The notes: generated by a model not told the origin, from the sequence alone. 64,000 bases of DNA from Nostoc sp. FACHB-892 (GCF_014698795.1 NZ_JACJTR010000001.1:496001-560000); one strand, 5' to 3'. Shown: positions 18,472 to 29,544, counted from the stretch's first letter. Program-made: numbers and translations.

Positions 18472-20685
18472 TTACCATTGTGAGGACTGGAGTTGATAAT
18501 CTTTGACTGTAACTTCCACAGAGATTGGTATCAGTTGCACAGCACAGGCTTTTAATTCTGGTTGGAGCGAATCGGGGCAAGATTCTGGATGGGTAAGGGC
18601 GTTAGCTTCGGCATTGTCTGCCCATAGAGAACCCCAATGCATGGGGACAAAAACTGTACCAGGTGTGATCGCTTTTGTCACTTTAGCAGGAAACTTAGCT
18701 TTACCTCGACGCGATCGCACTTCTATATACATACTTTCTACAACACCTAAACGAGCAGCATCACGGGGATGAATTTCGATAAACGGTTCGGGATGCATTT
18801 TGCAAATTTTTTCAATCCGCCCGGTGCGTGTCTGCGTATGCCAATGACCGTAAACTCTTCCAGTAGTGAGTACAAAAGGATAATCTGGGTCTGGTGGTTC
18901 TGCTAGTCCCTTTGAGTAATATGCCCCAAATCGAGCGCGTCCATCAGGAGTGTGGAAGCGCAAATCAGTATATAACCGCTTTTGAGAGGTTTCTCCCCCT
19001 GCTTCCCCTGCTCCTCTGCTCCCCCTGCTCTCTTCTGGGTGAGGCCATTGAGTAGGGCCTTCTGCTTGTAATTGCACGTGACTGATACCCGTCATATCGC
19101 AGGGACGAGTTTTAGTTAGTTTGACAAACTCAGCATAAACTTCGGCAGAGTTAGCAAAGGCAAACTCTTTTTCAAAACCTAATCTACGTCCAACTTCGGC
19201 AAAAATTTCCCAATCTGCTTTAGCTTCCCTTGGCGGTTGGCGAAATGCTTGACACAGAGTTACCACTCGTTCGGAGTTTGTCATGACACCAGTTTTTTCA
19301 CCCCACTGGGCTGCTGGTAACAGAACATGAGCGTAAGCAGAGGTTTCTGTAGGATAATATGCGTCTTGGTAAATAGTGAAAGGCGATCGCAATAATGCCT
19401 TTTTCGTGCGCTCCAAATCTGGCATACTTACAGCTGGATTGGTAGCCGCAATCCAAAGTAACCCTACAGCGCCATTTTCCAAGCCAGTAATCATATCCCA
19501 AGCAGTCAAACCGGGATTGGGCGAAATTTGTCCTGGCTTGAGTCCCCACAACTGCTCAACTTCGGCTCGGTGCTGAGAATTTTTCACAACCCGATAACCC
19601 GGTAATAAATGCGCCAGACCTCCAGCTTCCCGTCCTCCCATTGCGTTTGGTTGACCGGTGAGGGAAAAAGGGCCAGCTCCAGGTTTACCAATCTGTCCAG
19701 TCATCAGGTGCAGGTTAATGATAGTTCTGACCTTAGCCGTCCCTTCTGACGATTGATTTACACCCATTGACCACAAAGACAGTACTCTTTGTGATTCACC
19801 CCAATAGCGAGCTGCTGTTTCTAAATCTTCAATGCTAATTCCACATCGATGAGCTACTATTTCTGGGGGATAGTGGCGAATCACCTCAGCGTATGCGGGA
19901 AAGTTGCTGGTGCAGTCTTCCATGAACATGGTATCGATGTAGTTCCAGCGCATCAACAAGTGAGCGATGCCGTTTAACAAGTCGATATCTGTACCGGGAC
20001 GAATGGCTAAATGTAAATCTGCGGCTTCTGCGGTTGGTGTGCGTCGGGGATCAACCACAATCATTTTGACTTTGCGGTTCTTTTTATGATACTTAGCCAA
20101 TCGGTTGAAAACGATGGGGTGACATTCGGCTGTATTCGTACCAATTAAAAATGCACAGTCAGTTAACTCCAAATCTTCGTAACAACAAGGCGGGCCATCT
20201 GAGCCAAAGCTTTGGATGTAGCCAGATACAGCACTAGACATACATAAGCGAGAGTTGGCATCAAAATTATTAGTACCCAGACAACCTTTCATCAGTTTCT
20301 GGGCTATGTAATAATCCTCAGTTTGAAACTGACCAGAACCGTACATACAAATGGCTTCTGGCCCTTGGGTGAAGCGCACGGTTTGAATGCGCTTGACGAT
20401 CATATCGAAAGCTTCATCCCAACTAACCTGGCGAAACTCTTGATCTAAGGAGTCTCGCACCATTGGGTAATGTAATCTATTTTTATCTAAAGATTCTGCG
20501 ATCGTTGCGCCTTTGACGCAAACCATTCCTTGACTAGATGGATGGGCTTTATCGCCACGCACCCGCCAAGTTGGATTTCCTTGGCTATCTCTATTAGTTG
20601 CTTTGTTATGTTGGGCTGGAGGTGAAACTTCTAAACCGCAGCCAACACCACAGTAAGGACAAAGGGTTTTGGTAAATTCACTCAT
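18472..20685 (-). CDS. narB: Ferredoxin-nitrate reductase
   Basis: 737 residues, a molybdopterin-bisMGD oxidoreductase that reduces nitrate to nitrite with ferredoxin. The [4Fe-4S] ligands are at the N-terminus (CPYCGVGC with Cys9, Cys12, Cys16, and Cys56 in GMVCVKGA). The molybdopterin core includes [33 protein letters not shown] and the C-terminal [16 protein letters not shown]. No signal peptide, so it is cytoplasmic. Around residues 550-568 a low-complexity stretch ([16 protein letters not shown]) is encoded by a C-rich tandem repeat in an otherwise conserved protein. Context with nirA, nrt genes and narM rules in assimilatory nitrate reductase over formate dehydrogenase. Confidence 0.94.
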   Translation of the reverse strand: MSEFTKTLCPYCGVGCGLEVSPPAQHNKATNRDSQGNPTWRVRGDKAHPSSQGMVCVKGATIAESLDKNRLHYPMVRDSLDQEFRQVSWDEAFDMIVKRIQTVRFTQGPEAICMYGSGQFQTEDYYIAQKLMKGCLGTNNFDANSRLCMSSAVSGYIQSFGSDGPPCCYEDLELTDCAFLIGTNTAECHPIVFNRLAKYHKKNRKVKMIVVDPRRTPTAEAADLHLAIRPGTDIDLLNGIAHLLMRWNYIDTMFMEDCTSNFPAYAEVIRHYPPEIVAHRCGISIEDLETAARYWGESQRVLSLWSMGVNQSSEGTAKVRTIINLHLMTGQIGKPGAGPFSLTGQPNAMGGREAGGLAHLLPGYRVVKNSQHRAEVEQLWGLKPGQISPNPGLTAWDMITGLENGAVGLLWIAATNPAVSMPDLERTKKALLRSPFTIYQDAYYPTETSAYAHVLLPAAQWGEKTGVMTNSERVVTLCQAFRQPPREAKADWEIFAEVGRRLGFEKEFAFANSAEVYAEFVKLTKTRPCDMTGISHVQLQAEGPTQWPHPEESRGSRGAGEAGGETSQKRLYTDLRFHTPDGRARFGAYYSKGLAEPPDPDYPFVLTTGRVYGHWHTQTRTGRIEKICKMHPEPFIEIHPRDAARLGVVESMYIEVRSRRGKAKFPAKVTKAITPGTVFVPMHWGSLWADNAEANALTHPESCPDSLQPELKACAVQLIPISVEVTVKDYQLQSSQW
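18989..19037. repeat. Tandem repeat inserted in narB
   Basis: C-rich repeats of the form CCCCTGCTTCC/CCCTGCTCCTCTG within the narB coding strand. The reading frame is preserved, adding a Gly/Ser/Glu-rich loop. Confidence 0.6.
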
Positions 20686-20769
20686 GGCGGTTGTACCATT
20701 TTGTTATTTTGATTGTGCAACCTCAGATGTAGCGACTGTTTGAAAAGCGCAAGTTAATACAGCTTTGCG

Positions 20770-20850
20770 TAAAATCGTGGTGAATTGAGGGGTGAAATTT
20801 AAACGCAGAGGGGCGCAGAGTATAGCGCAGAGGAACGCAAAGTTTGTTTG
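20770..20850. repeat. Short dispersed repeat between nrtP and narB
   Basis: Imperfect tandem units of the type ACGCAGAGG/GCGCAGAG in the 225-bp spacer between nrtP and narB. Similar strings are common in cyanobacterial spacers. Confidence 0.45.
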
Positions 20851-20910
20851 AGTCCATTCGCTACGAACTATAAGAATTTATTTTCCCTACTCTCTATTTT
20901 CAAGACAGGT

Positions 20911-22413
20911 CTATTCTTCCGCTAAAAAGTTAGGGTTTTTAGTTGCGGTTTCTGGTACTTCACCTTGAAAGGCAGCGTCAAAGGAACCTTTTGGTTCTTT
21001 GAGGAAGAAGGCACACATAAAAGCGCAGATTAAAGCTGCTATACCCATTGTGGTAAAAAGTGTTGGAGCGTCGGTTAAACTAAAAATTGTCAGGTAAACT
21101 ACGCCGCCAAAATTACCGTAAGCTCCGACGTTACCGGCGATTTGTCCAGTGGCTTCTTTTTTAATTAGGGGTACGATGCTGTAGGTTGCACCGCAGCCAG
21201 CTTGGGCAAAGTAAGCGGCTAACATTGTAACTACAATCGCTAGCGGAATTGGCCAGTTACCATTAATAAAATGTGCCATTAAATAACTAACACCAATGCC
21301 GACACTGATTATTGTCATTGTCCATTTACGGGAACTAAATTTATCAGAAATTAAGCCACCACTGGGACGAGAAACCAAATTTAAGAAGGGATAGGTAGCA
21401 GCAATCATCCCAGCTACAACATGCTCTAAAGCAAAGGTTTTTTCAAAGAATGCCGGAAGCATGGAAACAACCGCCAATTCGCTGCCAAAGTTAGTTATGT
21501 AAGTGAATTCTAGTAAAGCTACTTGACCAAATTGAAAGCGTTCAGATGGAGCGTAAGTTTTTTTACCACTTAGAAGTTCTCGGTTTACCTGCCAAGCTTG
21601 GTAACTTTGGTAAGCAAACAATCCTGCTAATAACAACCAAGCTAGATACATTTGGCTTAAAGTTAGGAAGTGAATATTCTTTTGTTCTAAACGCCAAGCT
21701 AATAAACCGAGAGCGAAAATCAAACCAAAATTAGAGATAATTAGCGCCCAGAAGCTTTTAATGCTGGTCACTTCTAGAGAACCATTTTTCTTAGGTTTCT
21801 TGTAGACTTTACCAGTGGGTGTATCTTGGACGCTGTTGTAATAGATTACGCCGTAAATAGCAGCAATGATTCCTGTAAGTGCGATCGCAAATCGCCAGTT
21901 AGAAGCACCACCAGCAAAAAAGCTAGTAGCTACTGCAAGTATTGGCAAAGCAAACTCTGCGCCAAAAGCTCCAAAGTTGCCCCAACCGCCATAAATGCCT
22001 TGAGCAATTCCCATTTCCTTTGGCTGGAACCATTCGGCCACCATGCGGATACCCACAACAAACCCAGATCCGACAATTCCCATCAGCAAACGACTGATGA
22101 CTAGTTGATTAAAATCTTGCGCTAGCGCCGTCGCCAAACAAGGAACAGATGCAAACATCAGCAGGATTGAATAGGTGATTCTGGGGCCAAAACGATCCAG
22201 AAGCATCCCAATAATGAGCCGTGCAGGGATCGTAAGGGCGAGGTTACAGATGCCCAAAGTTTTGATTTGCTCAGGCGCTAAACTTAGCTCTTTGCCAATG
22301 GTTGTAGCAAAGGGAGCGAAGTTAAACCAACAGACAAAGGTGAGAAAGAAGGCAAACCAAGTTTGATGTAAGATGCGGTAGCGATCGCTGAATGAAAATA
22401 AATTTTTAAGCAT
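20911..22413 (-). CDS. nrtP: Nitrate/nitrite transporter of the major facilitator superfamily
   Basis: 500 residues with about 12 membrane helices. The MFS loop motif is readable (GMLLDRFGPRITYS), and the nitrate/nitrite porter signatures appear as GIYGGWGNFGAFGAE and VGAYGNFGGVVYLT (the two Gly-rich NNP motifs). It resembles NrtP, the MFS nitrate permease of some cyanobacteria. It sits between nrtD and narB on the same strand, so this organism carries both an ABC-type and an MFS-type nitrate uptake system in one cluster. Confidence 0.9.
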   Translation of the reverse strand: MLKNLFSFSDRYRILHQTWFAFFLTFVCWFNFAPFATTIGKELSLAPEQIKTLGICNLALTIPARLIIGMLLDRFGPRITYSILLMFASVPCLATALAQDFNQLVISRLLMGIVGSGFVVGIRMVAEWFQPKEMGIAQGIYGGWGNFGAFGAEFALPILAVATSFFAGGASNWRFAIALTGIIAAIYGVIYYNSVQDTPTGKVYKKPKKNGSLEVTSIKSFWALIISNFGLIFALGLLAWRLEQKNIHFLTLSQMYLAWLLLAGLFAYQSYQAWQVNRELLSGKKTYAPSERFQFGQVALLEFTYITNFGSELAVVSMLPAFFEKTFALEHVVAGMIAATYPFLNLVSRPSGGLISDKFSSRKWTMTIISVGIGVSYLMAHFINGNWPIPLAIVVTMLAAYFAQAGCGATYSIVPLIKKEATGQIAGNVGAYGNFGGVVYLTIFSLTDAPTLFTTMGIAALICAFMCAFFLKEPKGSFDAAFQGEVPETATKNPNFLAEE

Positions 22414-22507
22414 TCAAATCTTCCTAATTGAAGAGGACACACAGAAGAAGGTAGGGAAGCAGAAGAAAATTTCTTAACTCTTGACAAATGACTCCGCGAA
22501 GCGGTAG

Positions 22508-23347
22508 TTACTCGTCAGCATGAGCAAATCGGCGGAATAGGAAGTCTAGAGCGTAGTTTCGCAGGTCGTAATATTCTGGATCTTCCATGATGCGGCGACG
22601 ATTGCGGGGACGGGAGAAGGGAATATTCAGGATTTCACCAATGTGAGCAGATGGGCCGTTAGTCATCATCACAACTCTGTCTGCGAGGAAAAGCGCTTCA
22701 TCAATGTCATGAGTAATCATCAGTACGGTGACTTGATGTTCACGCCAGATTTGCAGGAGTTCTTCTTGTAATTCTTCTTTTGTGATGGCATCTAATGCCC
22801 CAAAGGGTTCATCAAGAATCAAAACTTGCGGACGGATGGAAAGGGCGCGAGCGATCGCAACTCGCTGTTTCATCCCACCAGAAAGCTGATTGGGTTTCTT
22901 GTCAGCTGCTTCTGTGAGTCCCACCATTGCTAAATGTTCTCTGACGATCGCCCGTTTTTCTGCCTGGGGTTTTTTAGGAAACACCGAATCAACGGCGAGA
23001 TAAACGTTATCAAAGACACTCAGCCAAGGCAGTAGACAATAATTTTGGAACACCATCATCCGGTCTGGGCCTGGTTCGGTGATGGGTTTGTCTTGCAGCA
23101 AGACAATACCATCGGTGGGAGTGTTAAACCCGGAAACCATGTTGAGCAGAGTTGATTTGCCACAGCCAGAGTGACCAATTATGCACACAAATTCGCCTTC
23201 GCGTACTTTCAGGTCAACTCCATCCAGTACGGTGTAAGGACCCTCAGAAGTTGGATAAATTTTGCTTACACCTTCAATCACCAAAAAATTTTCTGCTTTT
23301 CTCGTTTGCAGTTTATTAATTTGGGTTTTGCTGTTTACTATTTGCAT
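22508..23347 (-). CDS. nrtD: Nitrate ABC transporter ATPase subunit NrtD
   Basis: 279 residues. Complete ABC ATPase: Walker [11 protein letters not shown]-loop MVFQNYCLLPW, signature [15 protein letters not shown], Walker [13 protein letters not shown] and switch His in LMITHDIDEA. It pairs with NrtC to drive nitrate/nitrite import through NrtB. The C-terminal tail EDPEYYDLRNYALDFLF is typical of NrtD/CmpD-type proteins. Linkage to nirA and narB favours nitrate over bicarbonate as substrate. Confidence 0.9.
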   Translation of the reverse strand: MQIVNSKTQINKLQTRKAENFLVIEGVSKIYPTSEGPYTVLDGVDLKVREGEFVCIIGHSGCGKSTLLNMVSGFNTPTDGIVLLQDKPITEPGPDRMMVFQNYCLLPWLSVFDNVYLAVDSVFPKKPQAEKRAIVREHLAMVGLTEAADKKPNQLSGGMKQRVAIARALSIRPQVLILDEPFGALDAITKEELQEELLQIWREHQVTVLMITHDIDEALFLADRVVMMTNGPSAHIGEILNIPFSRPRNRRRIMEDPEYYDLRNYALDFLFRRFAHADE

Positions 23348-23400
23348 CGTAAGTTTATCTATGAGTAGTTTGTTATTTGTCAGTCACAAATGACCAATGA

Positions 23401-25389
23401 CTAAAGAAATACTTCTTCAATACGTATTTGCCGCTTAATTTCCAGACTTTTGAGATACTCTATCGGCTCTGATGGGTTAAAAACTTTCCCATCAAATAAG
23501 TGAACAGGGTCATCTTCTCCGATATCGAGTAAGCCGAGTTCGCGGGCAGCAGCACCAAATATGTCTGTGCGACAGACTCTTTCAATTACCTCGACCCAGT
23601 TTTTTGGGAAGGGTGTTAAACCCCAACGTGCTAGCTGAGTAGCCATCCACAAAATTTCAGTGCGGTTGGGATAGTTGGTTTGATTGAGATAAAACTGGTT
23701 GTATGCTTTGAATTCTTGTGGTTCTGTACCATCGCCGCGATCGTAGTGATCGACGAAACCAGGACGAACATATACAGGATCTATGTCTAAGTACTCAGGA
23801 CGGCAGATTATTTCTAAAATTTCTTCGCGGTTGCGGAAATCATCACAGTATTTACAAGCTTCTAAGAGTGCTTTAAGCAGAGCAAGATAAGTTTCTGGAT
23901 ATTTCTGCGCCCAATCTTCCCGCACTCCCAACACTTTTTTTGGCTGTCCTGACCAAATTTCTAAAGCTGTGGCGGCAACAAAGCCTAAGTCTTGATGAAC
24001 AGCAAGATAATTCCAAGGTTCTCCAGCACAGTAACCGTCAATATTTCCGGCTTTGAGTTGAGAAACCATTTCCATTGGTGGAATCACCGTTAAGCTGACA
24101 TCTCGATCGGGATCGATGCCACCAGCCGCCAGCCAATAACGCAGGATTAGGTTCACCATTGAAGTAGAGTGAGCTACACCCAAAGTTAGAATTTGGTCGG
24201 GAGCAGCGTTAATTGCTGTTTTTAAGCCAGCCAGATTTCTGACACCTTGGCTATATAATCTTTTGCTTAAGGTAATGGCGTTCGCATTGCGAGAGATATT
24301 TAGGGCATTGATTATAGGAACTGGTTTTTTACCACCAGCACCCAAAGTTAGGGCTAAAGGCATTCCCGCCAGCATTTGGGCGGCATCTAATTTGCCAGTA
24401 ACAACCCCTTGAGCTATTTCCTTCCAGCTATTAGCACGAGTGAGGGTGATATTTTCTAAACCGTACTGGGCAAAGAAGCCTTTTTCTTGAGCAACGATTA
24501 AAGGTGCAGCATCAGTCAGAGGCATAAAGCCAATTTCTAAATTGACTTTTTCTAAGCCGTTGCGGGATATGGCTACTGGTGCTGAAGTCTGCTGTGCTTT
24601 GCGTTTCTTAACCAGCTTTTGTTGGTTGAGGAAGTAAATCATTTCATTCCGCAGACTGTAGTAGCTGGGATGTTTGACGACTTCCAAGCGTTGACGCGGG
24701 CGAGGAATTGGCACTTCGAGAATTTGCCCAATGTGAGCTTCTGGGCCATTAGTGAGCATGACAACGCGATCGCTCAATAAAAGCGCCTCATCTACGTCAT
24801 GTGTCACCATCACACAAGTAACGTTGTGTTCGTTGCAAATTTTCATCAGTTGTTCTTGCAAACTACCCCGTGTTAGGGCATCTAACGCTCCAAATGGTTC
24901 GTCTAGCAGTAATAACTTGGGACGAGTTGCTAAGGCGCGAGCGATCGCTACCCGTTGTTTCATCCCCCCAGATAACTCGCTAGGACGTTTATTTGCTGCC
25001 AAACGCAGCCCCACCATATCGATATGTTCTTCGATAATGCTTCTGCGATCGCCTTTGGGCTTATCCTTGTACACTTCATCCACAGCTAGGGCAATATTTT
25101 CCCGTACTGTTAACCAAGGCAGCAAAGAGTAGTTTTGAAATACAACCATCCGATCTGGACTGGGTTCTCTAACTTCCCGCCCTTCTAACGTCACACCGCC
25201 AACACTTGCTCTATCTAAACCTGCAATGATGTTGAGCAAAGTAGACTTACCACAACCAGAATGTCCAATTAGAGAAACAAATTCCCCTTCTTGGATTTTC
25301 AAATCAATATTTTTTAGAGCAATATATTTGCCGCCATTGGGAAGTTCAAATACACGGTCGATGTGGTCAACTTCAACAAAAGTAGTCAT
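23401..25389 (-). CDS. nrtC: Nitrate ABC transporter NrtC: ATPase fused to a binding-protein-like regulatory domain
   Basis: 662 residues. The N-terminal ATPase (about 1-260) has [24 protein letters not shown] and [12 protein letters not shown]. The C-terminal half (about 280-660) resembles NrtA ([40 protein letters not shown]). In cyanobacteria this extra domain is the site through which ammonium inhibits nitrate uptake (established for NrtC). The spacer to nrtD (53 bp) and that to nrtB (43 bp) contain fragments of the ATTTGTCA/TTAGTC heptamer repeat. Confidence 0.92.
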   Translation of the reverse strand: MTTFVEVDHIDRVFELPNGGKYIALKNIDLKIQEGEFVSLIGHSGCGKSTLLNIIAGLDRASVGGVTLEGREVREPSPDRMVVFQNYSLLPWLTVRENIALAVDEVYKDKPKGDRRSIIEEHIDMVGLRLAANKRPSELSGGMKQRVAIARALATRPKLLLLDEPFGALDALTRGSLQEQLMKICNEHNVTCVMVTHDVDEALLLSDRVVMLTNGPEAHIGQILEVPIPRPRQRLEVVKHPSYYSLRNEMIYFLNQQKLVKKRKAQQTSAPVAISRNGLEKVNLEIGFMPLTDAAPLIVAQEKGFFAQYGLENITLTRANSWKEIAQGVVTGKLDAAQMLAGMPLALTLGAGGKKPVPIINALNISRNANAITLSKRLYSQGVRNLAGLKTAINAAPDQILTLGVAHSTSMVNLILRYWLAAGGIDPDRDVSLTVIPPMEMVSQLKAGNIDGYCAGEPWNYLAVHQDLGFVAATALEIWSGQPKKVLGVREDWAQKYPETYLALLKALLEACKYCDDFRNREEILEIICRPEYLDIDPVYVRPGFVDHYDRGDGTEPQEFKAYNQFYLNQTNYPNRTEILWMATQLARWGLTPFPKNWVEVIERVCRTDIFGAAARELGLLDIGEDDPVHLFDGKVFNPSEPIEYLKSLEIKRQIRIEEVFL

Positions 25390-25432
25390 TGGTCGTTAGT
25401 CCTTTGTCATTTGTTCTTAGTAACTACTTTTA

Positions 25433-26266
25433 TTATTCTGGGACAACTTTGCTGGCTATAAAACCAACCATTCTATCTAGTAACAATCCGACTAAACCAA
25501 CATAAATTAGTGCGAGAATGATTTCGCTTAAGTTAGTTTCTGTGGTTGTGTTGTAAGCATCCCAAATAAATGAACCAATTCCCACACCGCCGACTAACAT
25601 TTCTGCTGCAACGATTGCTAGCCAAGATAAACCAATGCCAATGCGTAACCCTGTGAATATATAAGGAACAGTTGCAGGAAACACAACTTTTAGAAAATAC
25701 TTTAGTCCTTTCAAACGTAAAACTCTAGCTACGTTTACATAGTCTTGAGGAATTTGTTGCACGCCCACCGTAGTGTTGATCACAATCGGCCAAATGGATG
25801 TAATGAAAATCACGAAAATAGCTGAAGGATTCGCTTGTTGAAATGCTGCCAGGGAAATTGGTAGCCATGCTAGAGGCGGTACTGTTCGCAACACTTGGAA
25901 AATAGGATCTACGGCATTATAGAGTAACTTGTTAGCACCAATGAAAATCCCCAATACAATGCCAACAATTGCTGCTAGCGAAAAGCCCAAAGCAACTCTT
26001 CCCAAACTACTAAGTATCTGCCAGCCCAAGCCTTTATCACTTTCACCATTATCGAAAAATGGATCAATTATAAAAGGGTCCCAAGTTTCTGAAAATGTTT
26101 CTATTGGGCCAGGTAAACCGAAGTTAGGAGTTAAACAAACTAGTTGCCAAATCACGAGAAAAATAGCTAATGCTACCAGTGGTGGCACAATTTTTTGCGA
26201 AACTAATTTATTAAGATTTTTGCGGTTATTCTTTCTGAAATTGCGACTTCCAAGAATAGCTGTCAT
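25433..26266 (-). CDS. nrtB: Nitrate ABC transporter permease NrtB
   Basis: 277 residues with about six membrane helices and the binding-protein-dependent permease motif around IGLSWLAIVAAEMLVGGVGIG (the EAA-type loop that contacts the ATPases). It forms the channel for NrtABCD. It lies between nrtA and nrtC in the standard order. Confidence 0.9.
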   Translation of the reverse strand: MTAILGSRNFRKNNRKNLNKLVSQKIVPPLVALAIFLVIWQLVCLTPNFGLPGPIETFSETWDPFIIDPFFDNGESDKGLGWQILSSLGRVALGFSLAAIVGIVLGIFIGANKLLYNAVDPIFQVLRTVPPLAWLPISLAAFQQANPSAIFVIFITSIWPIVINTTVGVQQIPQDYVNVARVLRLKGLKYFLKVVFPATVPYIFTGLRIGIGLSWLAIVAAEMLVGGVGIGSFIWDAYNTTTETNLSEIILALIYVGLVGLLLDRMVGFIASKVVPE

Positions 26267-26370
26267 TTTCTTTGTTCTCCGGTTGCCTTTACGTAGCTAG
26301 GCGTAAAATTAAAGTTTGTAGTGAGTTAGCGCAGTATTATCACAAAGTGAGATTGTGCCTAAATACTTCA

Positions 26371-27714
26371 TTAAACTTTCTTGATTTTTAAACTTTGCAA
26401 ATATTCTTCTGGTTTCTCAGGGTCAAATTTTACACCATCGAAGAAAGTCTCAACTCCACGAGAAGTACTCTTAGGAATTTCAGAATCAGCAACACCAATA
26501 GCTTTAGCTGCTTGTTTCCACAAGTCCTCTTTATTCACTTGATTAACTATTTCTTGAACTTTAGTATCTTTTGGTAAATAGCCCCAGCGAATTTCTTCTG
26601 TTAAAAACCAAATATCATGACTTTTGAAAGGATAGGAAGCATTATCTACCCAGAATTTCATCGGATGTGAAAAGTTTTGCTCAGTCCGTCCATCGCCGAA
26701 GTCAATATTGCCTTTAGACCTTTCTAAAATATCTGCAACAGCAACGTTAAAGTATTTACGACCAGAACAGATTTTGCACATTTCCTCTTTATTTTCGGCG
26801 CGATCGCACCATTGTTGAGCTTCCAAAACTGCCATCAACAATGCCTGTGCAGCATTAGGATTTTGATCAACCCAATCTTTCCGCATTGCAAAAGCTTTTT
26901 CTGGATGATCTTTCCACAACTCGCCTGTAACTAAAGCTGAATAACCTAATTTTTGGTTGACCAATTGAGCGTTCCAAGGCTCTCCCACACAGAAAGAATC
27001 GATAGTAGCGACTTTCATATTCGCCACCATTTGTGGTGGTGGTACAGGTGATAAAACCACATCTTGATCTGGATTAATACCGCCAGCCGCTAGCCAATAG
27101 CGCATCCATAAATCGTGAGTGCCGCCAGGAAAGGTCATACCAAATTTCAAGGCTTTTTGCTCGGCTTTGGCAAGACTCGCAGCTTCTTTCAACGCCTTAC
27201 TTTCTAATTTTACATTCAGGTCTTTAAATTTATTGGCAACAGAAATAGCCTGACCATTGGTATTTAATCTTGCCAAAAGATACATTGGCACTTTATCGTT
27301 AATGGTCATCAAATAAGGCATGGGGCTGAGGATGTGTGCGCCATCAATACCACCGCCAGATGAGCCGATTTTTAAGTTATCACGGGTGACAGGCCAAGAT
27401 TTTTGTTTGATGATCTCAACATCAGTCATGCCGTATTTGGCAAAGAAACCCTTTTCTTTAGCAATAATTAGAGGAGCAGCATCAGTTAGAGCAATGAATC
27501 CTAATTTGGCTTTAGTTGTTTCTACCTTCGGCGCATTCGCTACTGTAGAGACATTTGCAGCCGGAGCCGCAGAAGGTGTGTCACCACCTGTTGACGCTGT
27601 ATTGCTACCGGAAGAACAACCATGAGCCAAGATAGAAGCCGCCGCCGCAGTAGTGGTGGTTAAAATAAATTTTCTACGCGAAATATTTTTCATTTGTCCT
27701 TTATTTTTTGTCAT
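26371..27714 (-). CDS. nrtA: Nitrate/nitrite-binding lipoprotein NrtA
   Basis: 447 residues. The N-terminus carries a twin-arginine-like motif (SRRKFILTT) and a lipobox (LAHGC), so it should be a membrane-anchored periplasmic binding protein. The mature part has the NrtA/CmpA fold ([38 protein letters not shown]). Translation may start at ATG 27714 or at the internal ATG 27693, which is preceded by AAAGGA. Substrate assignment to nitrate/nitrite rests on its place directly behind nirA. Confidence 0.9.
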   Translation of the reverse strand: MTKNKGQMKNISRRKFILTTTTAAAASILAHGCSSGSNTASTGGDTPSAAPAANVSTVANAPKVETTKAKLGFIALTDAAPLIIAKEKGFFAKYGMTDVEIIKQKSWPVTRDNLKIGSSGGGIDGAHILSPMPYLMTINDKVPMYLLARLNTNGQAISVANKFKDLNVKLESKALKEAASLAKAEQKALKFGMTFPGGTHDLWMRYWLAAGGINPDQDVVLSPVPPPQMVANMKVATIDSFCVGEPWNAQLVNQKLGYSALVTGELWKDHPEKAFAMRKDWVDQNPNAAQALLMAVLEAQQWCDRAENKEEMCKICSGRKYFNVAVADILERSKGNIDFGDGRTEQNFSHPMKFWVDNASYPFKSHDIWFLTEEIRWGYLPKDTKVQEIVNQVNKEDLWKQAAKAIGVADSEIPKSTSRGVETFFDGVKFDPEKPEEYLQSLKIKKV

Positions 27715-27849
27715 TTATTAAGCACTACCAATTCAGTAACGAGGCGTAAATAAATTCAAGTTTGTAGTGAGAACTTTAGTCTTAATAAACCTTGCTCACT
27801 CACTACGAACTAGGATTTTATTTACTATTTCATGCTCACCAGCTACTTA

Positions 27850-29478
27850 CTAACTGTTAATTACTAAAGCTTCTTGCTTGAGTTTTGCCCCAAAGTTTTT
27901 GATTAGTAAATCTTGCAATACTGGCTGCAAGTCTTCGCATGGTATGCCTTTGGTAACGCAAGTTCCTAAATGAGCGTCTTTGCCAACTTTGCCACCCATA
28001 TATATATCAACGCCTTCCAAAGTTTTGCCATTTTTACGAGTTTTAGTTCCCATCAAGCCGATATCTGCAACTTGGGGCTGTCCGCAAGAGTTGGGGCAAC
28101 CTGTCCAGTGAATTCGGACTGGATTGGTGAAGGTTAAATCTGCTTCTAAGGCTTTAATCATTGCCAGGGCGCGGTTTTTGGTTTCGATAAGGGCAAAGTT
28201 GCAAAATTGTGCGCCTGTACAAGATACTAGCGATCGCGTTAGCAAACCTGGATCAATAGAAAACCTTTCCAGCAAAGGCTCTGTCAAAAATGTTGCTAAA
28301 CGCGAGTCAGAAATGTTGGGGATAACGATGTTTTGCTCAACTGTGAAGCGAATTTCGCCACTGCCGTAAACTTCCGCTAGACGGGCAATTTCAAACATAT
28401 CTTCAGCATACAGCCGCCCGACAGGAATGTTCAAACCTGCGTAATTCAATCCTGGTTGTTTTTGTTTATATACCCCGGTATGGTCGCGTTTTTCCCAGTC
28501 GATTTCGTCTTTTGCTGCTGCGGGTAATAATGATTTACCCAAACGGCTTTCTACTTCTACTCGAAACTTTTCTACACCCCATTCATCAATTAGCCACATT
28601 AGGCGCGATTTTTGCCGATTAGCACGCGGGCCATGATCACGAAAGACTTCCAAAACGGCTCTACATACAGCGACTACATCTTCGGGAAGTACCCAAGCAT
28701 TTAGAGGAATCGCCGCCTCACAACGTTTAGCTGAGAAAAAGCCACCCACAATGATGTTGAAGCCAAAAACTTTTTGGGGATTAGGGAGTAGGGAGTAGGG
28801 AGTAGGAGATTCTTCACCACTCCCCACTCCCCACTCTCCACTCCCTTCCTTAAATGCTGGAACAAAAGCTAAATCATTAATTTCAGCGTGAACTGAATTG
28901 TCTCGTCCACCTGCGATCGCAATATTAAACTTCCGTGGTAAGTTGCTAAACTCTGGATTCCCTTCGCCTTTGTTGGTGAGCATATCTTGAATTTGCTGTA
29001 CTAACTCTCGTGTGTCGTACAACTCATCTGCATCCAATCCCGCCACCGGATCGCCTGTGATGTTGCGGACGTTATCCATCCCTGACTGGACGCTGGTTAG
29101 GCCAACTGCGTGAAATCTATTAAAGATATCTGGTAAATCTTCAATTCTGATCCCCCGTAATTGGATATTCTGTCTCGTAGTAATATCGGCGCAACCATCA
29201 TCACCGTAACGTTGCACCACTTGGGCTAAAACACTCATCTGACTGCTTGTGAGAATACCGTTAGGCATCCGCAACCGCATCATAAACTTACCTGGGGTGA
29301 CTGGGCGAAAAAACACACCCACCCATTTGAGCCGATGATCTCGATCGATTTCGTCCATTGCTTCCCAACCAAGGGCAGCAAATTTCTCTATCTCACTCTT
29401 GATGGCGAGTCCATCTTTTTGCGCTTTGAATTTCTCGAACTTATTGAGGCTGGTAGTGGTAGTTGCTGTGTCTGTCAT
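27850..29478 (-). CDS. nirA: Ferredoxin-nitrite reductase
   Basis: About 542 residues from ATG 29478 (a longer TTG-initiated frame reaches 29544 but looks unconserved). It reduces nitrite to ammonium with six electrons from ferredoxin, using siroheme and a [4Fe-4S] cluster; the cluster cysteines are in SLVSCTGAQFC and HWTGCPNSCGQPQ. Both sulfite/nitrite reductase ferredoxin-like half domains are present (GKFMMRLRMPNG; GRLYAEDMFEIARLAE). In mid-protein an insertion (GSGEWGVGSGEESPTPYS) is encoded by a heptamer tandem repeat without breaking the frame. It is the first gene of the nir operon and is preceded by an NtcA-type promoter. Confidence 0.94.
   Translation of the reverse strand: MTDTATTTTSLNKFEKFKAQKDGLAIKSEIEKFAALGWEAMDEIDRDHRLKWVGVFFRPVTPGKFMMRLRMPNGILTSSQMSVLAQVVQRYGDDGCADITTRQNIQLRGIRIEDLPDIFNRFHAVGLTSVQSGMDNVRNITGDPVAGLDADELYDTRELVQQIQDMLTNKGEGNPEFSNLPRKFNIAIAGGRDNSVHAEINDLAFVPAFKEGSGEWGVGSGEESPTPYSLLPNPQKVFGFNIIVGGFFSAKRCEAAIPLNAWVLPEDVVAVCRAVLEVFRDHGPRANRQKSRLMWLIDEWGVEKFRVEVESRLGKSLLPAAAKDEIDWEKRDHTGVYKQKQPGLNYAGLNIPVGRLYAEDMFEIARLAEVYGSGEIRFTVEQNIVIPNISDSRLATFLTEPLLERFSIDPGLLTRSLVSCTGAQFCNFALIETKNRALAMIKALEADLTFTNPVRIHWTGCPNSCGQPQVADIGLMGTKTRKNGKTLEGVDIYMGGKVGKDAHLGTCVTKGIPCEDLQPVLQDLLIKNFGAKLKQEALVINS
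28770..28855. repeat. Heptameric tandem repeat within nirA
   Basis: Units GGGAGTA (coordinate strand, left part) and CCCCACT (right part) form an STRR whose two halves are roughly complementary. It is in frame in nirA, adding about 20-25 residues in a loop. Confidence 0.7.
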
Positions 29479-29544
29479 GATCTGACTCTCAATGCAAATT
29501 ACTGAATCTAGTGAGAACTTGTGATGATGCTTGCTCAATATCAA

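Noticed and set aside
18472..20685. narB as a formate dehydrogenase or periplasmic nitrate reductase
   Set aside because: No Tat signal, and it sits with nirA, nrt genes and narM.
22508..27714. The nrt genes as the bicarbonate transporter CmpABCD
   Set aside because: The families are similar, but linkage to nirA, nrtP and narB favours nitrate.
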